64,000 nucleotides of DNA from Silene latifolia (taxonomy: Eukaryota > Streptophyta > Magnoliopsida > Caryophyllales > Caryophyllaceae), in assembly GCF_048544455.1 (NCBI RefSeq), contig NC_133532.1:89545156-89609155 (forward strand), read 5' to 3'. Positions 52,562-62,442 of this stretch are shown in pieces (position 1 is the first letter of the stretch; every line of letters starts with the position of its first letter). The notes below the pieces were generated by a model. The model made no database searches, was not told the origin of the DNA, and saw only the letters and a program-made list of their open reading frames with translations. The translations under genes were made by a program, and so were the position numbers.

Positions 52562-53852
52562 TGTTGGGAAATGTGTCCTCAACAATAGTGCGATCACATG
52601 ATTTAAATATCATTATTAAATCTCATACCAAGAATACAAAAGGGATGATACATTACATATATATAGTCAACTGGTCCACACATATCGGTAATGATTGGCT
52701 GGCTAGAGTTTGACATTACTGTCGTGCGACGGTGGTGATCAGTTGATCCCTTGAGGTCACACCTAAAGGACGATTCCCTTAATTGAAAAGGTTAATTAAT
52801 TGTATACAGATACAGATTAATTAATTCCTTAAAATTGAACAAATTATTAAAAGAGAGAGAATAATGACATCTTATTATAATGTGATTAAATGAGATTTGA
52901 TTTAGTAATTTAAGAAGTTATATTACTAAAATTAATCGGTGTTTGCGAAACACGCGATATGAGAATGATAAGTTAGTTATAATTACAAGATTTTGTGAAT
53001 TATACTAACTAGTAATTAAATGACCATTTTATGAGAAAGTAATTTTATATTACTAGTCAATTTGTTAAATATGATTTATTTAATTTATAAATGATATTTA
53101 ATTTGTTAAATATGCATTTTAAATTAAAACAAGACATAAGACATGTCACATGTCACATGACATACAATTGTACAATTGACAAAAATAAAATGGACTCAAT
53201 ATTACAAGGAAAACCGTTTTTATATGTAGTGAGTGGGTTTTGATTGTTTTTGTTATTTAAATAATAAAATAAACATCATGATGACACCTACTACTAGCTA
53301 GCTTTTCTTGTGAAGATAAAAAGCATATTGGGAAGAAAAATTTGACTACCCTAAGCTCCTCCCAACCGGTTTTCAATATAGAGAGAATTAGAGAAAGTTT
53401 TCTCAAATAAAATTCATTCTTACCTTTTATGAAAAACCTCCCTTCTCTCTCTTGTTCTTCACAAAAATTCATTTTTGTGAATCTAATTTGTTTAAATCAA
53501 ACACTAATAATACTAAAAGTAGTATATGAGTATTAGTAATAAATTTTAAGGTAAACCACAATATAAACATCTAGTACATGTTAGTTTGTGGGATTAAGGG
53601 ATAGTTTTGGGTGCAACTAATTGGAGGGCTTCTATTTTGAGGTCATGTATGTTCATCCATTAATGGAAAGCTCAAGAACTAACAAGAAGGAGATCTTGTT
53701 GGTGCCCAATATGACCGAAATTATTATGGTGAGAAAATGTTTTCTTATCTTCTTTTATTAAAGTTTGCATGCATAAAATCCATCTTTAATTTTACGACAA
53801 ATTAATTTAAGACATATGAATATGTTAAGTATATAGATCTACTTTTCCTTCA
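52562..53852 (+). repeat. 3' LTR of C2
   Basis: 1291 bp, preceded by the purine tract AAGTGGGAGA at 52551-52560. Identical in length to the 5' LTR and nearly identical in sequence. Confidence 0.9.
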
Positions 53853-54759
53853 ATATTGCATTCAAGGCTTTGTCTTTCCTCTAGCCTAACACCGCTTCTA
53901 GTGCATAGTCACTAGCATCGCACATAATCTCAAACGGCAAGTCCCAGTGGGGAGGCTGTAAAATCGGTGCTGAAATCAAGGCCTGCTTTAACCTGTTAAA
54001 AGCAGAAAGACACTCATCAGTAAATGCAAAGGGGGCATCCTTAAGCAATAGCTGTGTAAGTGGTTTAGCAATTTTTGAAAAATCCTTGAAAAACCGGCGA
54101 TAAAAGCCGGCGTGACCAAGGAAGCTCCTCACTCCTTTAACATTAACAGGAGGAGGTAATTGCTGAATCACTTGCACCTTTGATTTATCAACCTCAATGC
54201 CCCTGTCCGAAACTAAGTGCCCTAAGACAACTCCCTCGTTGACCATAAAGTGGCACTTCTCCCAATTAAGCACAAGATTAACCTCAATACAGCGCTGCAA
54301 CACTTTATCAAGGTTAGACAGACAATTAGCAAAGTCACTTCCATAGACACTAAAATCGTCCATAAGGACTTCCATAATAGACTCTATATACTCAAAAAAT
54401 ATCCCCATCATGCACCTTTTAAAGGTGGCAGGGGCATTACATAAACCAAAAGGCATCCTGCGATAAGCAAAAACACCCTGAGGACAAGTAAAAGTAGTCT
54501 TTTCCTGATCGTCTGGATGAATAGGGATCTGAAAGAACCCTGAGTATCAATCTAGATAACAGAAAAACTTATGAGACGCTAACCTTTCTACCATATGATC
54601 AATGAAAGGAAGGGGAAAGTGATCTTTCTTCGTGGCTGCATTTAGCTGTCTGTAGTCTATCCACATCCGCCAACCAGTCACTAATCTAGTAGGTATCAAT
54701 TCGTTCTTATCAATCTTGACCACAGTAGTCCCTCCTTTCTTAGGAACTACCTGAACTGG
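53853..54759 (-). pseudogene. pol: family A reverse transcriptase fragment, copy A2
   Basis: Begins with target copy ATATT (53853-53857). RT motifs as in copy 1 (MPFGLCNAPATFKRCMM, LMDDFSVYG, GWRMWIDYRQLN). It shares with copy 1 the TAG at 53881-53883 and the TGA at 54547-54549. Cut at 54759 by element E. Confidence 0.88.
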
Positions 54760-55846
54760 TGATCGGTCCGTTTCGTGTTCACAATTTAATAGATGTGGTC
54801 GTTGGGTCACGCCGAATCAAAACACAATTTATAGCTTCACAAACAACTCTACAATTAGTAAAGAGGCAAGTAAAGGTCGGATCCCAAGGGACGGGAATTG
54901 AGATGAGATTTCTATTGAAACTAGTGGTGTCTTAGAGGTGTCACAATTTGGGTTGATGTAGAAGGTCACTAAACTAAAATAGCAATGAAAGTAAACAAGC
55001 AAGATGAATAAAAAGGGGTTGTAAACAATTGATAAAAAGCACTAGGGTATCATGGGGTCATAGGGGAATCATGGGAATTGATCATACAAACATGTTCTCA
55101 AATTATAAGCAAGCAATTATTGTTGTGATGGATTGAGTTGGGTTATATCTTACAATCCTAGGAAAGTTTGGGTCCGGAGCAATCGATTAGATTGTACAAC
55201 ACCTACAAGTCGACTTAATCTTCCCTACTCAACAACATGCATGGTCTAATGAGACTCGAGTTGGTTTATGTCTTACAAGTCTCATTGAAAAGATAGGTGA
55301 TGGGTAAAAAATGCAAGGATTCATAGGCTCACATTTCATCAAACATAACATGTGCATGAGTTGAGATCACAACAAGCAAGCAAATAAACCATGAAAGCAT
55401 AATAATTTAAGCATGAATCATTCCCCATGTTGGTTTCCCCTAATCACCCATTAACCCTAGCTAAGAGACTACTCACTTATTATCATGTTGATCATGCTAG
55501 CAAGGTTGTCAATCATACCAACAAAATGAAACATGATGAACAAAGGAAAGTAATTAGCAATAATTAAAAAGGGATTAAGAGAATTATACCTACTAATGAT
55601 TCCAATAATAAAGCAAGAATAAAAGAAGTACTTGATGCTTGATTGAGAGGTTGTCAATCTCCCAATAATAACCCAAATAATCTTCAATTACCCAAAATAA
55701 AGGATGAACAAAAGAGAGATTAAGGAAATAAAACTTGTATTAGAACTTGATTAATTGTTGATTACAATACTAAAGAGAGATTTGATTGATATTAACTACT
55801 CTAATTATTGATAAGAAGAACATGCTCTTTTAATTAGACTAATGGG

Positions 55847-55856
55847 GTATTTATAG
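55847..55856 (-). promoter_or_regulatory. presumed TATA box, LTR of E
   Basis: Minus-strand CTATAAATAC about 150 bp downstream of the palindrome array. Confidence 0.5.
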
Positions 55857-56000
55857 TGGAAATTAGAGGGATGCATTAGGGTTAACTAAGGGCTAAACTA
55901 GTAATTACACTTTTTAGATTGAGCAAGGAGGAGCCGGTATTTTTTGAAGGAAGGGCTTCTTTCTTTGCAGCTTGGAGGAGACGAAATTGCGCTGTACAGG

Positions 56001-56168
56001 AATCCGTGCGTTTTGGAGTCGGAAAGGGCGGATTCTGGCGGTGGAACACGAGCGGCTTCAGGCAAATCCGGGCGGATTCTGGTGGCTTCTAATCCGAGCG
56101 TCTTTGGGGGAATCCGCTCGGATTGTGCTGTGGGGAGACGGACGGATTGTTGACAATCCGCACGGATT
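56001..56168. repeat. paired AATCCG-NN-CGGATT palindromes, LTR of E
   Basis: Eight 14-bp units: 56001/56021, 56045/56065, 56091/56111 and 56135/56155. Spacing within each pair is exactly 20 bp, between pairs 44-46 bp. Several units are perfect (56065, 56111, 56155); others vary in one half. Confidence 0.92.
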
Positions 56169-56517
56169 GCAGCTCAGCACTATTTCTTCTTCTTTTCTTC
56201 CCTTTTCTTCATAAAATCCTTGGGGATTTCCTCGGGGACTCAAGGATCCTTTCTTCAACATTGCTCATCTACTATAATATGTACAAAGGCCTTCTAATCT
56301 TGTCTCTCCTTGATGCTTGGTCATTGAATTCAATCAATTTAGTCTCGTTTTGCCATGAAAATGCAAGATTCTTACTCCTTTCCTACCAAGGGATCAAAAT
56401 CTCAAAGAATATGCAAAACAAAGAACTAAAGACAATAAATGACCCAAATATGCACTAAAAAGCATGGGAACAAGGCTAATTCGGGGGCTAAATATGCGCT
56501 AATTATGGTCACATCAA

Positions 56518-56536
56518 ATATCCCTAAACCGAACCT
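56518..56536 (-). other. polypurine tract of element E
   Basis: Minus-strand GGTTTAGGGATATT beside the 3' LTR. Confidence 0.7.
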
Positions 56537-58584
56537 TTGCTCGTCTCGAGTAAAGAGGTGACAAAGACTAGGACCATTATTTAAACTAACCTAATAACAT
56601 AGCCGATATGAGACAATTAGCGGGTCTCACTCCGCCCCTTCAACTCACAACAAGACAACCATGAGGTAGGATGCCTTCTCGCAAGGCAAGGTGGGTCTTG
56701 CCAAAATGGCGACACATCCAAACATTAAGCACACAAAATCAAATAATGGATGCATATACAAAAGGAATAGCCACTTCTTCATCAAGTGGCGGAGGCACTA
56801 AAGAGAGAACAAATTTAAGAGCATGTAATCCTTCACAAATACTAGTTCAACAAATTACTAAGGCTAAGAGGATGACACTAAATCACCTCCAAATGGTGTT
56901 AAACTAGACTACTTTCGTCCTCAATTTCCAAATGCTTTCGTCAAGAGCGATCGGATGGTGGTGGAATGAAGATCCCTATGATGCTAGTAGCATATGACAT
57001 GACAAGTCTCGAATTCTCTACAAAAGTAAAGGTCATGGATCGTCCCAAGCTCGACAAAGTGGCTTGACAAAAGGCTTTTTGGGAATGAAATGCTCAAATC
57101 TTTATAAACAAAGGGTGGATATGACTAGTATTCAAAATTGTCCTCATTTAACTTTCACATTTCAAAACTTTAAGATGGGGTTTGTCCCTTCCGGGCTAGT
57201 GTCCTTTGCTTTCGCCAATCGCTTATTAGGCAACCGGTTAACCTCTAGACAATAGTATTTCGGGGTGATAGTCACTCTGTCTCTGGGCGGCCGAATTCAC
57301 AACCGTGTGGGGGCCCAATTCAATGGATCCCGCTCCAAAGCACATCGAAGTGGTACGCCTCCATCAAAACAACTTAAAATTTCTCAACATTTCAACATTT
57401 CATAACATTTGAGGTTTCCTTGGCATTAAATTACTTCCACATGACAAAATTCTTTGAAATGAGCACTTCAAAATTATTGATAGAAAATATTTTTGGGTTG
57501 CCTTACCACAAGGTCAATCAAGGTCACCTAGACAAGTTAACCAAGTCCACATCGCATCACGAGGTTGGATAGGTGACTCACATGCAAACCCTTGACTAGG
57601 CTTTGGGTCATGGGTCAAAAAACACTAGTATGACACTATCTAGGGTGTTTTACAACCATTCTAGTAGGCAAAGTCTTAAGTTGAAAAAGTATTTGTAATG
57701 GCTTAGTTGCTCTTGTCAAAGTTCTCAATTAGGCATTTTTCAAAACTTTTTATCTAAATGCAACTACATGCAATGATGCAACTAATATATACATCCTAAT
57801 GCAAGTGATTCTATTAACTAATATGACATATAAACTAAATGCAAGTCCTAAGTTCACATTGTTATACCGCATCAATCAAAATAAAGCCACATAGTCATTA
57901 ACATAAAGAGGAAAAAAGGAGATTGGAAAGATCATACCATGCGGTCTTCATGATCCTCATGTCTCGGATGTGGCGTAGTCAATCAATGTGAACAAGGATA
58001 GAACAAACACAATATATACAAGACAATATATACAAGACTACACTACAAAAGGAAATAAACATGTTTTTGGGTTTTTCAATTTTCACATTTTTATGGTTTT
58101 TCGAAATTTTTCAATTTTTTGGATTTTTGAATAAAAGTTAAGTTAGAATTCCCCATCCCCACACTAATATGGGCATTGTCCTCAATGGCCAAAATGATGG
58201 GAAATTATGCAAAGATGATGCATGATTTCTACACTAAATGCAAGCTACACTAATCTACACTACATGATGCATGGTTTTTGTTTATGACGGAGAGGATAAT
58301 TTAGATTACCTCCCGTTGTGTATGCATTAACTTCCCCAAACCGATCTAGACATTATTGCTAACGTCCAAGGATGGGTGTAGTTCATGCACACACTATGCA
58401 ATGCATGAAACTAATTTGTCATTTTGGATTTTGAAAGTGGGAACAATAAAATGGGAACACCTCAAAAAGTACCGAGGTGTGAGTCCTCTATGGTGCTAGG
58501 ACTACTCCAACAATGATCAAGAAAATAATTAAAACAAAGAGAGAAATAGACAAACCATGAGAGGGTAGGAGCCTCCAAAGCTTG
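56537..58584 (-). other. non-coding 3' region of element E
   Basis: About 2 kb without a convincing gene. It contains the stem-loop at 58171-58190, and CCCCAAACC near 58333 as in B and F. Confidence 0.65.
58171..58190 (-). other. conserved stem-loop beside internal purine tract (E)
   Basis: Stem GGGCATTG/CAATGGCC (7 of 8 pairs) with loop TCCT. On the sense strand it is followed by TAGTGTGGGGATGGGG. Same place as the B and F stem-loops. Confidence 0.7.
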
Positions 58585-60195
58585 CTAATCTTCCATCATA
58601 TCATCACTATCATCATCATCCTCATTAGAAGTGGTCTCATTGCCACTTCCCTCTTCATTTGCTTCTTCACTTTCTTCTTCACCTTGCTCATCATCCTCTT
58701 CTCCTTCTTCACTTGCTTCCTCATCAATGTTATCATCAACTTCTTCATTACCAACAACCTCATTATCACCCGGAACAACCCTAGATGCACTCGGAAATAG
58801 GACTTCCTTATCCGCCCAACTAGGCAAAGGACATGATGGGTCAAGTAGACCTTGCCTAGCTAAGTGTAAGAGGGGTGGATATTGAGCTAAGTAAGCATTT
58901 TTCCGATCCTCAAAGGCTTGCTTGTGCATTGCTTGCATGAGAAGAGTCAAATAATCATTTCTTGCTTCAACACCTTCCGGCTTGAACTCTTGGTACTCAA
59001 AAGGGTAAGGTGGTGTAACAATGGAAGAGGTGGGTATTTCAAGTTCACCCTTTTGTTGTTGAATAATATACTCGGCCTCTTTTGAAAGGGGAAGTAGATA
59101 ATTGGTCCGGTGGACACTCAATCGACAAATCTTTGAAGGCAAAGTGAAAGAACTAGCATCACTAGTGAGCCATCCATACTTGGTGTCAAGAGGGTTATGG
59201 GCAACCCACTTGTACTTGTGTATCATAGTATGCATATCGACGAGATGACCACCTTCTTTCGCCTCATACTTGTTATCTTTGTTGAAGTTAGGATCAAAGT
59301 ATTTAGCTAGGATAGTGACTAGGCCTCCATTCACAATAACGGTAGTGCCTTTCTTCCCACAATCAATATTTAACAATCTATCCACCAAGAGCCTTAGAAA
59401 GTTAAAAGGCTTGGTGTGTACTCTTCCAATGTTCAAAGCCGACTCAAGAAGAACAAAATCAAGTTTGGTGAAACGGTTGGTGTCTTTTCTTGCATTGATG
59501 GTGCTCCCTACGACCTTGTGCCATACTCTTATGCCCGGATGGTGGACTAAAAGAGCACGACTCGCATGAAAGTCTTCAAATTTCCTTCCGGAAATTGCCT
59601 CCCAAAGAGGGTCGGGGTCATATTTTCCAACATTCTTAAAATAACTCTGTTCATCACTAAGACCCAAAGCTTCACCCATTTCTCTAAAGGAAATTCATCA
59701 ACTAACATTAGCTAGACGAAACTCGAGGTTCTCCCTAGACTCAACCTTGTTGACTCTCAAAGAACTCAAAAATTCCAAGGTAAGGGAGGGGTATGTCAAT
59801 TCTTTTGATTCAAACAATTTCTTCAACCCCATGGCTTTAAAGAAGGCTCTAGTTTGCTCAAGGACACCCAACTTATCTAAGGTATCTTCAAAAATAAACT
59901 TGGTGGATTGAAATGATTTTCTAGCAAACTTGGCAAAAGTGTCTCTATGGGTTTTGGAAATGAAAGTTACCTCCGGATAGTGCAAAAGTTGATCAATTTC
60001 CGGAGTAGTAGATGTTGTTGCTCCCATAGAAGGTTGTTGTTGTTGCACTTCCAAGTTTGGGTTTGCTACCACCATAGCCAATGCTTTCTTTGCTTGAAGA
60101 GCCTTTTGCCTTGATGAAAGTGTCTTTGCCTTTGGTGCCTTTGACTTTGTTGCCTTTGTTGCTCCCTTAGTCCTTGCCATTGATGAATTAACCAA
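58585..60195 (-). pseudogene. ATHILA ORF-1-like gene (ORF3) of E, two tandem stops
   Basis: Single frame from 60195 to 58585 except for two adjacent TGA codons near 59695-59700. N-terminal part (165 aa): basic start (ARTKGATKATKSKAPKAKTL), then YPEVTFISKTHRDTFAKFARKSF and TLDKLGVLEQTRAFFKAMGLKKLFE. C-terminal part (364 aa): MGEALGLSDEQSYF, GIRVWHKVVGSTINARKDTN, GTTVIVNGGLVTILAKYF, and a long acidic tail. Matches the ATHILA ORF-1 family pattern (about 500 aa in total). No signal peptide or clear membrane span seen. Function unknown. Confidence 0.78.
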
Positions 60196-60511
60196 GAAAA
60201 GAATGAAAAATCTTCAATTTGTAGTGTACCCAAATCGATTTAAAGGTGAAAGGCTTTGCCTTTATGAATTCAAAAATTGACTCAAAGGTTGAAGATTTTG
60301 TGCTTGGTTTTGATTTTTATTGAAAAAGGAGTGATTGATTTGTTGTTGAAAGGATGTTTTGATTTGATTTTGGTGAATGTAGTTGAGGGATTTTGTTTTT
60401 GTGATGGGGAGGATGAGGGTTTTGATTTTTTGAGTAGTGTTATGAATGAAGGAATGAAGGAATGAAGGTGGGAGGGGTTTTATAAAGCCCGAAAATTCGA
60501 ACTGCAGGGGC

Positions 60512-60916
60512 AATCCGTGCGGTTTCCGCTCAAGACGGGCGGATTCTGCCTTTTCTGGGTTGGGAAAAACTCGCCTAAAGACGGGCGTCTTTCTGTGAAG
60601 ACGCTCGGATTCGCAGACACGGGACGGGCGGATTCTTCAGAAGACGGGCGGATTTCAGTCCAGGAATTTTTCTTGTTTTCCTCAGCCAAGAAGACGGGGC
60701 GTCTTCCCTTCAAGACGGGCGGATTTTCAGAGACGGGCGGATTTGTATTCAGGACGCCCGGATTCTCTTACAGTCAAAAATATTTCAAAAGTTCAGCTCA
60801 GAGGGACGTGCGTCTTCTACCCAATACGTCCGGTTTGTCTGAAGACGGGCGGATTCTCCTGAATCCGCTCGGATTCGACCCCTTTGTACCCGGATTCAGT
60901 TCCATCCGTGTACAAT
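60512..60916. repeat. eight palindrome pairs between protease and ORF3 (E)
   Basis: 14-bp units of the AAKMCG-NN-CGGATT type at 60512/60532, 60578/60598, 60621/60641, 60691/60712, 60730/60751, 60803/60823, 60842/60862 and 60883/60903. Spacing is exactly 20 bp in six pairs and 21 in two, one of which has a 15-bp unit. Halves alternate between ATCC/GGAT and AGAC/GTCT. Confidence 0.92.
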
Positions 60917-61224
60917 GCATATCCCTTGTCATTCTTCCATTCTTCTTCATATCTTGTGTTCTTCATTGTGGGGGCACTACTAAGGCATGGATAGCCTAGG
61001 CAATTGCTATCCCCACACTAAGCTAAAGCACTACACATCAATTGAAATTATTAGTCCCTCCCTCACTTCTCTCAAACATGACAATTATCTTGATCAAAGT
61101 ATATAAAAATCCAAAGATGACAAAAAATGCAATGTAAGAATTGAAATGCGAGTTAGAGAGTTAGAAATATTTACAAATGGTGGTTTAGGGAGGACTCCAC
61201 CAAACTCTCATTCTTGATGAGATG

Positions 61225-62424
61225 TCAAGGGGGCATGTTCAAGGTGTTGTTGATGTTACTCAACACCTTGAAGAAATAATCAAAAGCTTGTTCATTATCA
61301 TGATAGAGGTCTTCAATAGACTTTGGCCCTTGTTGTCGGTCTTGATCGATGGCATTACCAATGTAGGGATTAAAAATCCCTTCAAATTCGTCGTCCCAAA
61401 GACCACAAACTTCATCTACTTGATCATTGAAAATCTCTTGATTTGATGGAGACAACTCTTCCAATTTCTTTTCTTGGCCAATGAGGCCATCCTCTTCTTC
61501 TTTGCTTGATTTTGATGAGCTTTGCAAGCTCTCCTTATCACAATTCACTTTCTCTTTGAATGGAGCATCTTCAATTTTCTTCTTCCATTGGAGTTCCGAC
61601 TTCTTCCTTTCATCCTTCCGACTATAATGATCAATCATGAAACACGGTTCATGCAAACGAGGAGCTCTCATAGTCTTGTGAAGATTAAAAGTTATGCTTT
61701 CATCTCCCACTTCTAGAGTGAGCTCACCATGTTTCACATCAATCACCGCACCCGCGGTGTGTAGGAAAGGTCTTCCTAGAATGATTGGAATGTTGGAATC
61801 TTCCTCCATATCAACAATGACAAAGTCCACCGGGATGAAAAACTTCCCAATTCGTACGGGGACATCTTCCCATATCCCTAATGGTGTCTTCGTCGATCTA
61901 TCGGCCATTTGGAGTGTGATATTGGTGCATTTAAGTTCTCCCATCCCCAACCTTTTACTCACCGAGTACGGCATAACACTCACACTAGCCCCTAGATCAC
62001 ATAAGGCTTTGTTGATCGTGGTGTCGCCAATGGTACACGGTATTGAGAAGCGTCCCGGATCCTTTAGTTTTGGAGGTGAACTCCCTTGAAGTATTGCACT
62101 ACTCACCTTAGTGAAGGCGATAGTCTCAAGTTTCCGGATCGACTTCTTCTTTGTGAGGATGTCTTTCATGTATTTCGCATAGGCCGGCACGTGATTGATT
62201 AATTCCGTGAAAGGAATCGAGACTTCCAAATTCTTCACAATTTCCATAAACTTTCCAAGTTGGTCATCAAATTTGGGCTTGGCTTGACGACTTGGAAAAG
62301 GAAGTCTAATCACAATGGGCTCCTTCTCCTTGACCTTGTCTTCATTTTTCTTTGGACTTTCTTCTTTTGATGATTCTCCATCTTTGGAGTTTTGCACAAT
62401 TTCTTCTTTATCACTAGGTTCCAC
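61225..62424 (-). CDS. retropepsin-type protease region of element E
   Basis: 399-aa open frame. VSIPFTELINHVPAYAKYMKDILTKKK, ALCDLGASVSVMPYSVSKRLGM, MADRSTKTPLGIWEDVPVRIGKFFIPVDFVIVDMEED, PIILGRPFLHTAGAVIDVKHGELTLEVGDE. It ends NTLNMPP with no RT behind it. In frame with the gag C-terminus upstream, from which a single TAG at 62443-62445 separates it. Confidence 0.88.
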   Translation of the reverse strand: MEPSDKEEIVQNSKDGESSKEESPKKNEDKVKEKEPIVIRLPFPSRQAKPKFDDQLGKFMEIVKNLEVSIPFTELINHVPAYAKYMKDILTKKKSIRKLETIAFTKVSSAILQGSSPPKLKDPGRFSIPCTIGDTTINKALCDLGASVSVMPYSVSKRLGMGELKCTNITLQMADRSTKTPLGIWEDVPVRIGKFFIPVDFVIVDMEEDSNIPIILGRPFLHTAGAVIDVKHGELTLEVGDESITFNLHKTMRAPRLHEPCFMIDHYSRKDERKKSELQWKKKIEDAPFKEKVNCDKESLQSSSKSSKEEEDGLIGQEKKLEELSPSNQEIFNDQVDEVCGLWDDEFEGIFNPYIGNAIDQDRQQGPKSIEDLYHDNEQAFDYFFKVLSNINNTLNMPP

Positions 62425-62442
62425 AACTTCATCCTTAACTTG

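Larger units (their letters stand above)
33881..53852 (+). mobile_element. copia element C2 (Tork/Angela-like), complete ends, decayed interior
   Basis: Two 1291-bp LTRs (33881-35171, 52562-53852), primer site, long leader, remnants of gag and pol, 3' purine tract and 5-bp target duplication ATATT. Element F is nested in it at 38045-49218. Without F the element is about 8.8 kb. No open gene remains, yet the LTRs differ at only about ten sites by eye. Confidence 0.9.
54760..56517 (-). repeat. 3' LTR of element E
   Basis: 1758 bp, plus-strand ends TGATCGGTCCG...GGTCACATCA. Presumed minus-strand TATA box CTATAAATAC at 55847-55856; palindrome array at 56001-56168. Confidence 0.85.

Noticed and set aside
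60512..60916. loxP-like recombinase sites
   Set aside because: The 14-6-14 layout has a similar total length, but each arm is itself palindromic, copies are many and variable, and no tyrosine recombinase is encoded.
60517..60999. 160-codon open frame on the plus strand
   Set aside because: Created by the palindrome array of element E, opposite to the element's genes; composition follows the repeat.
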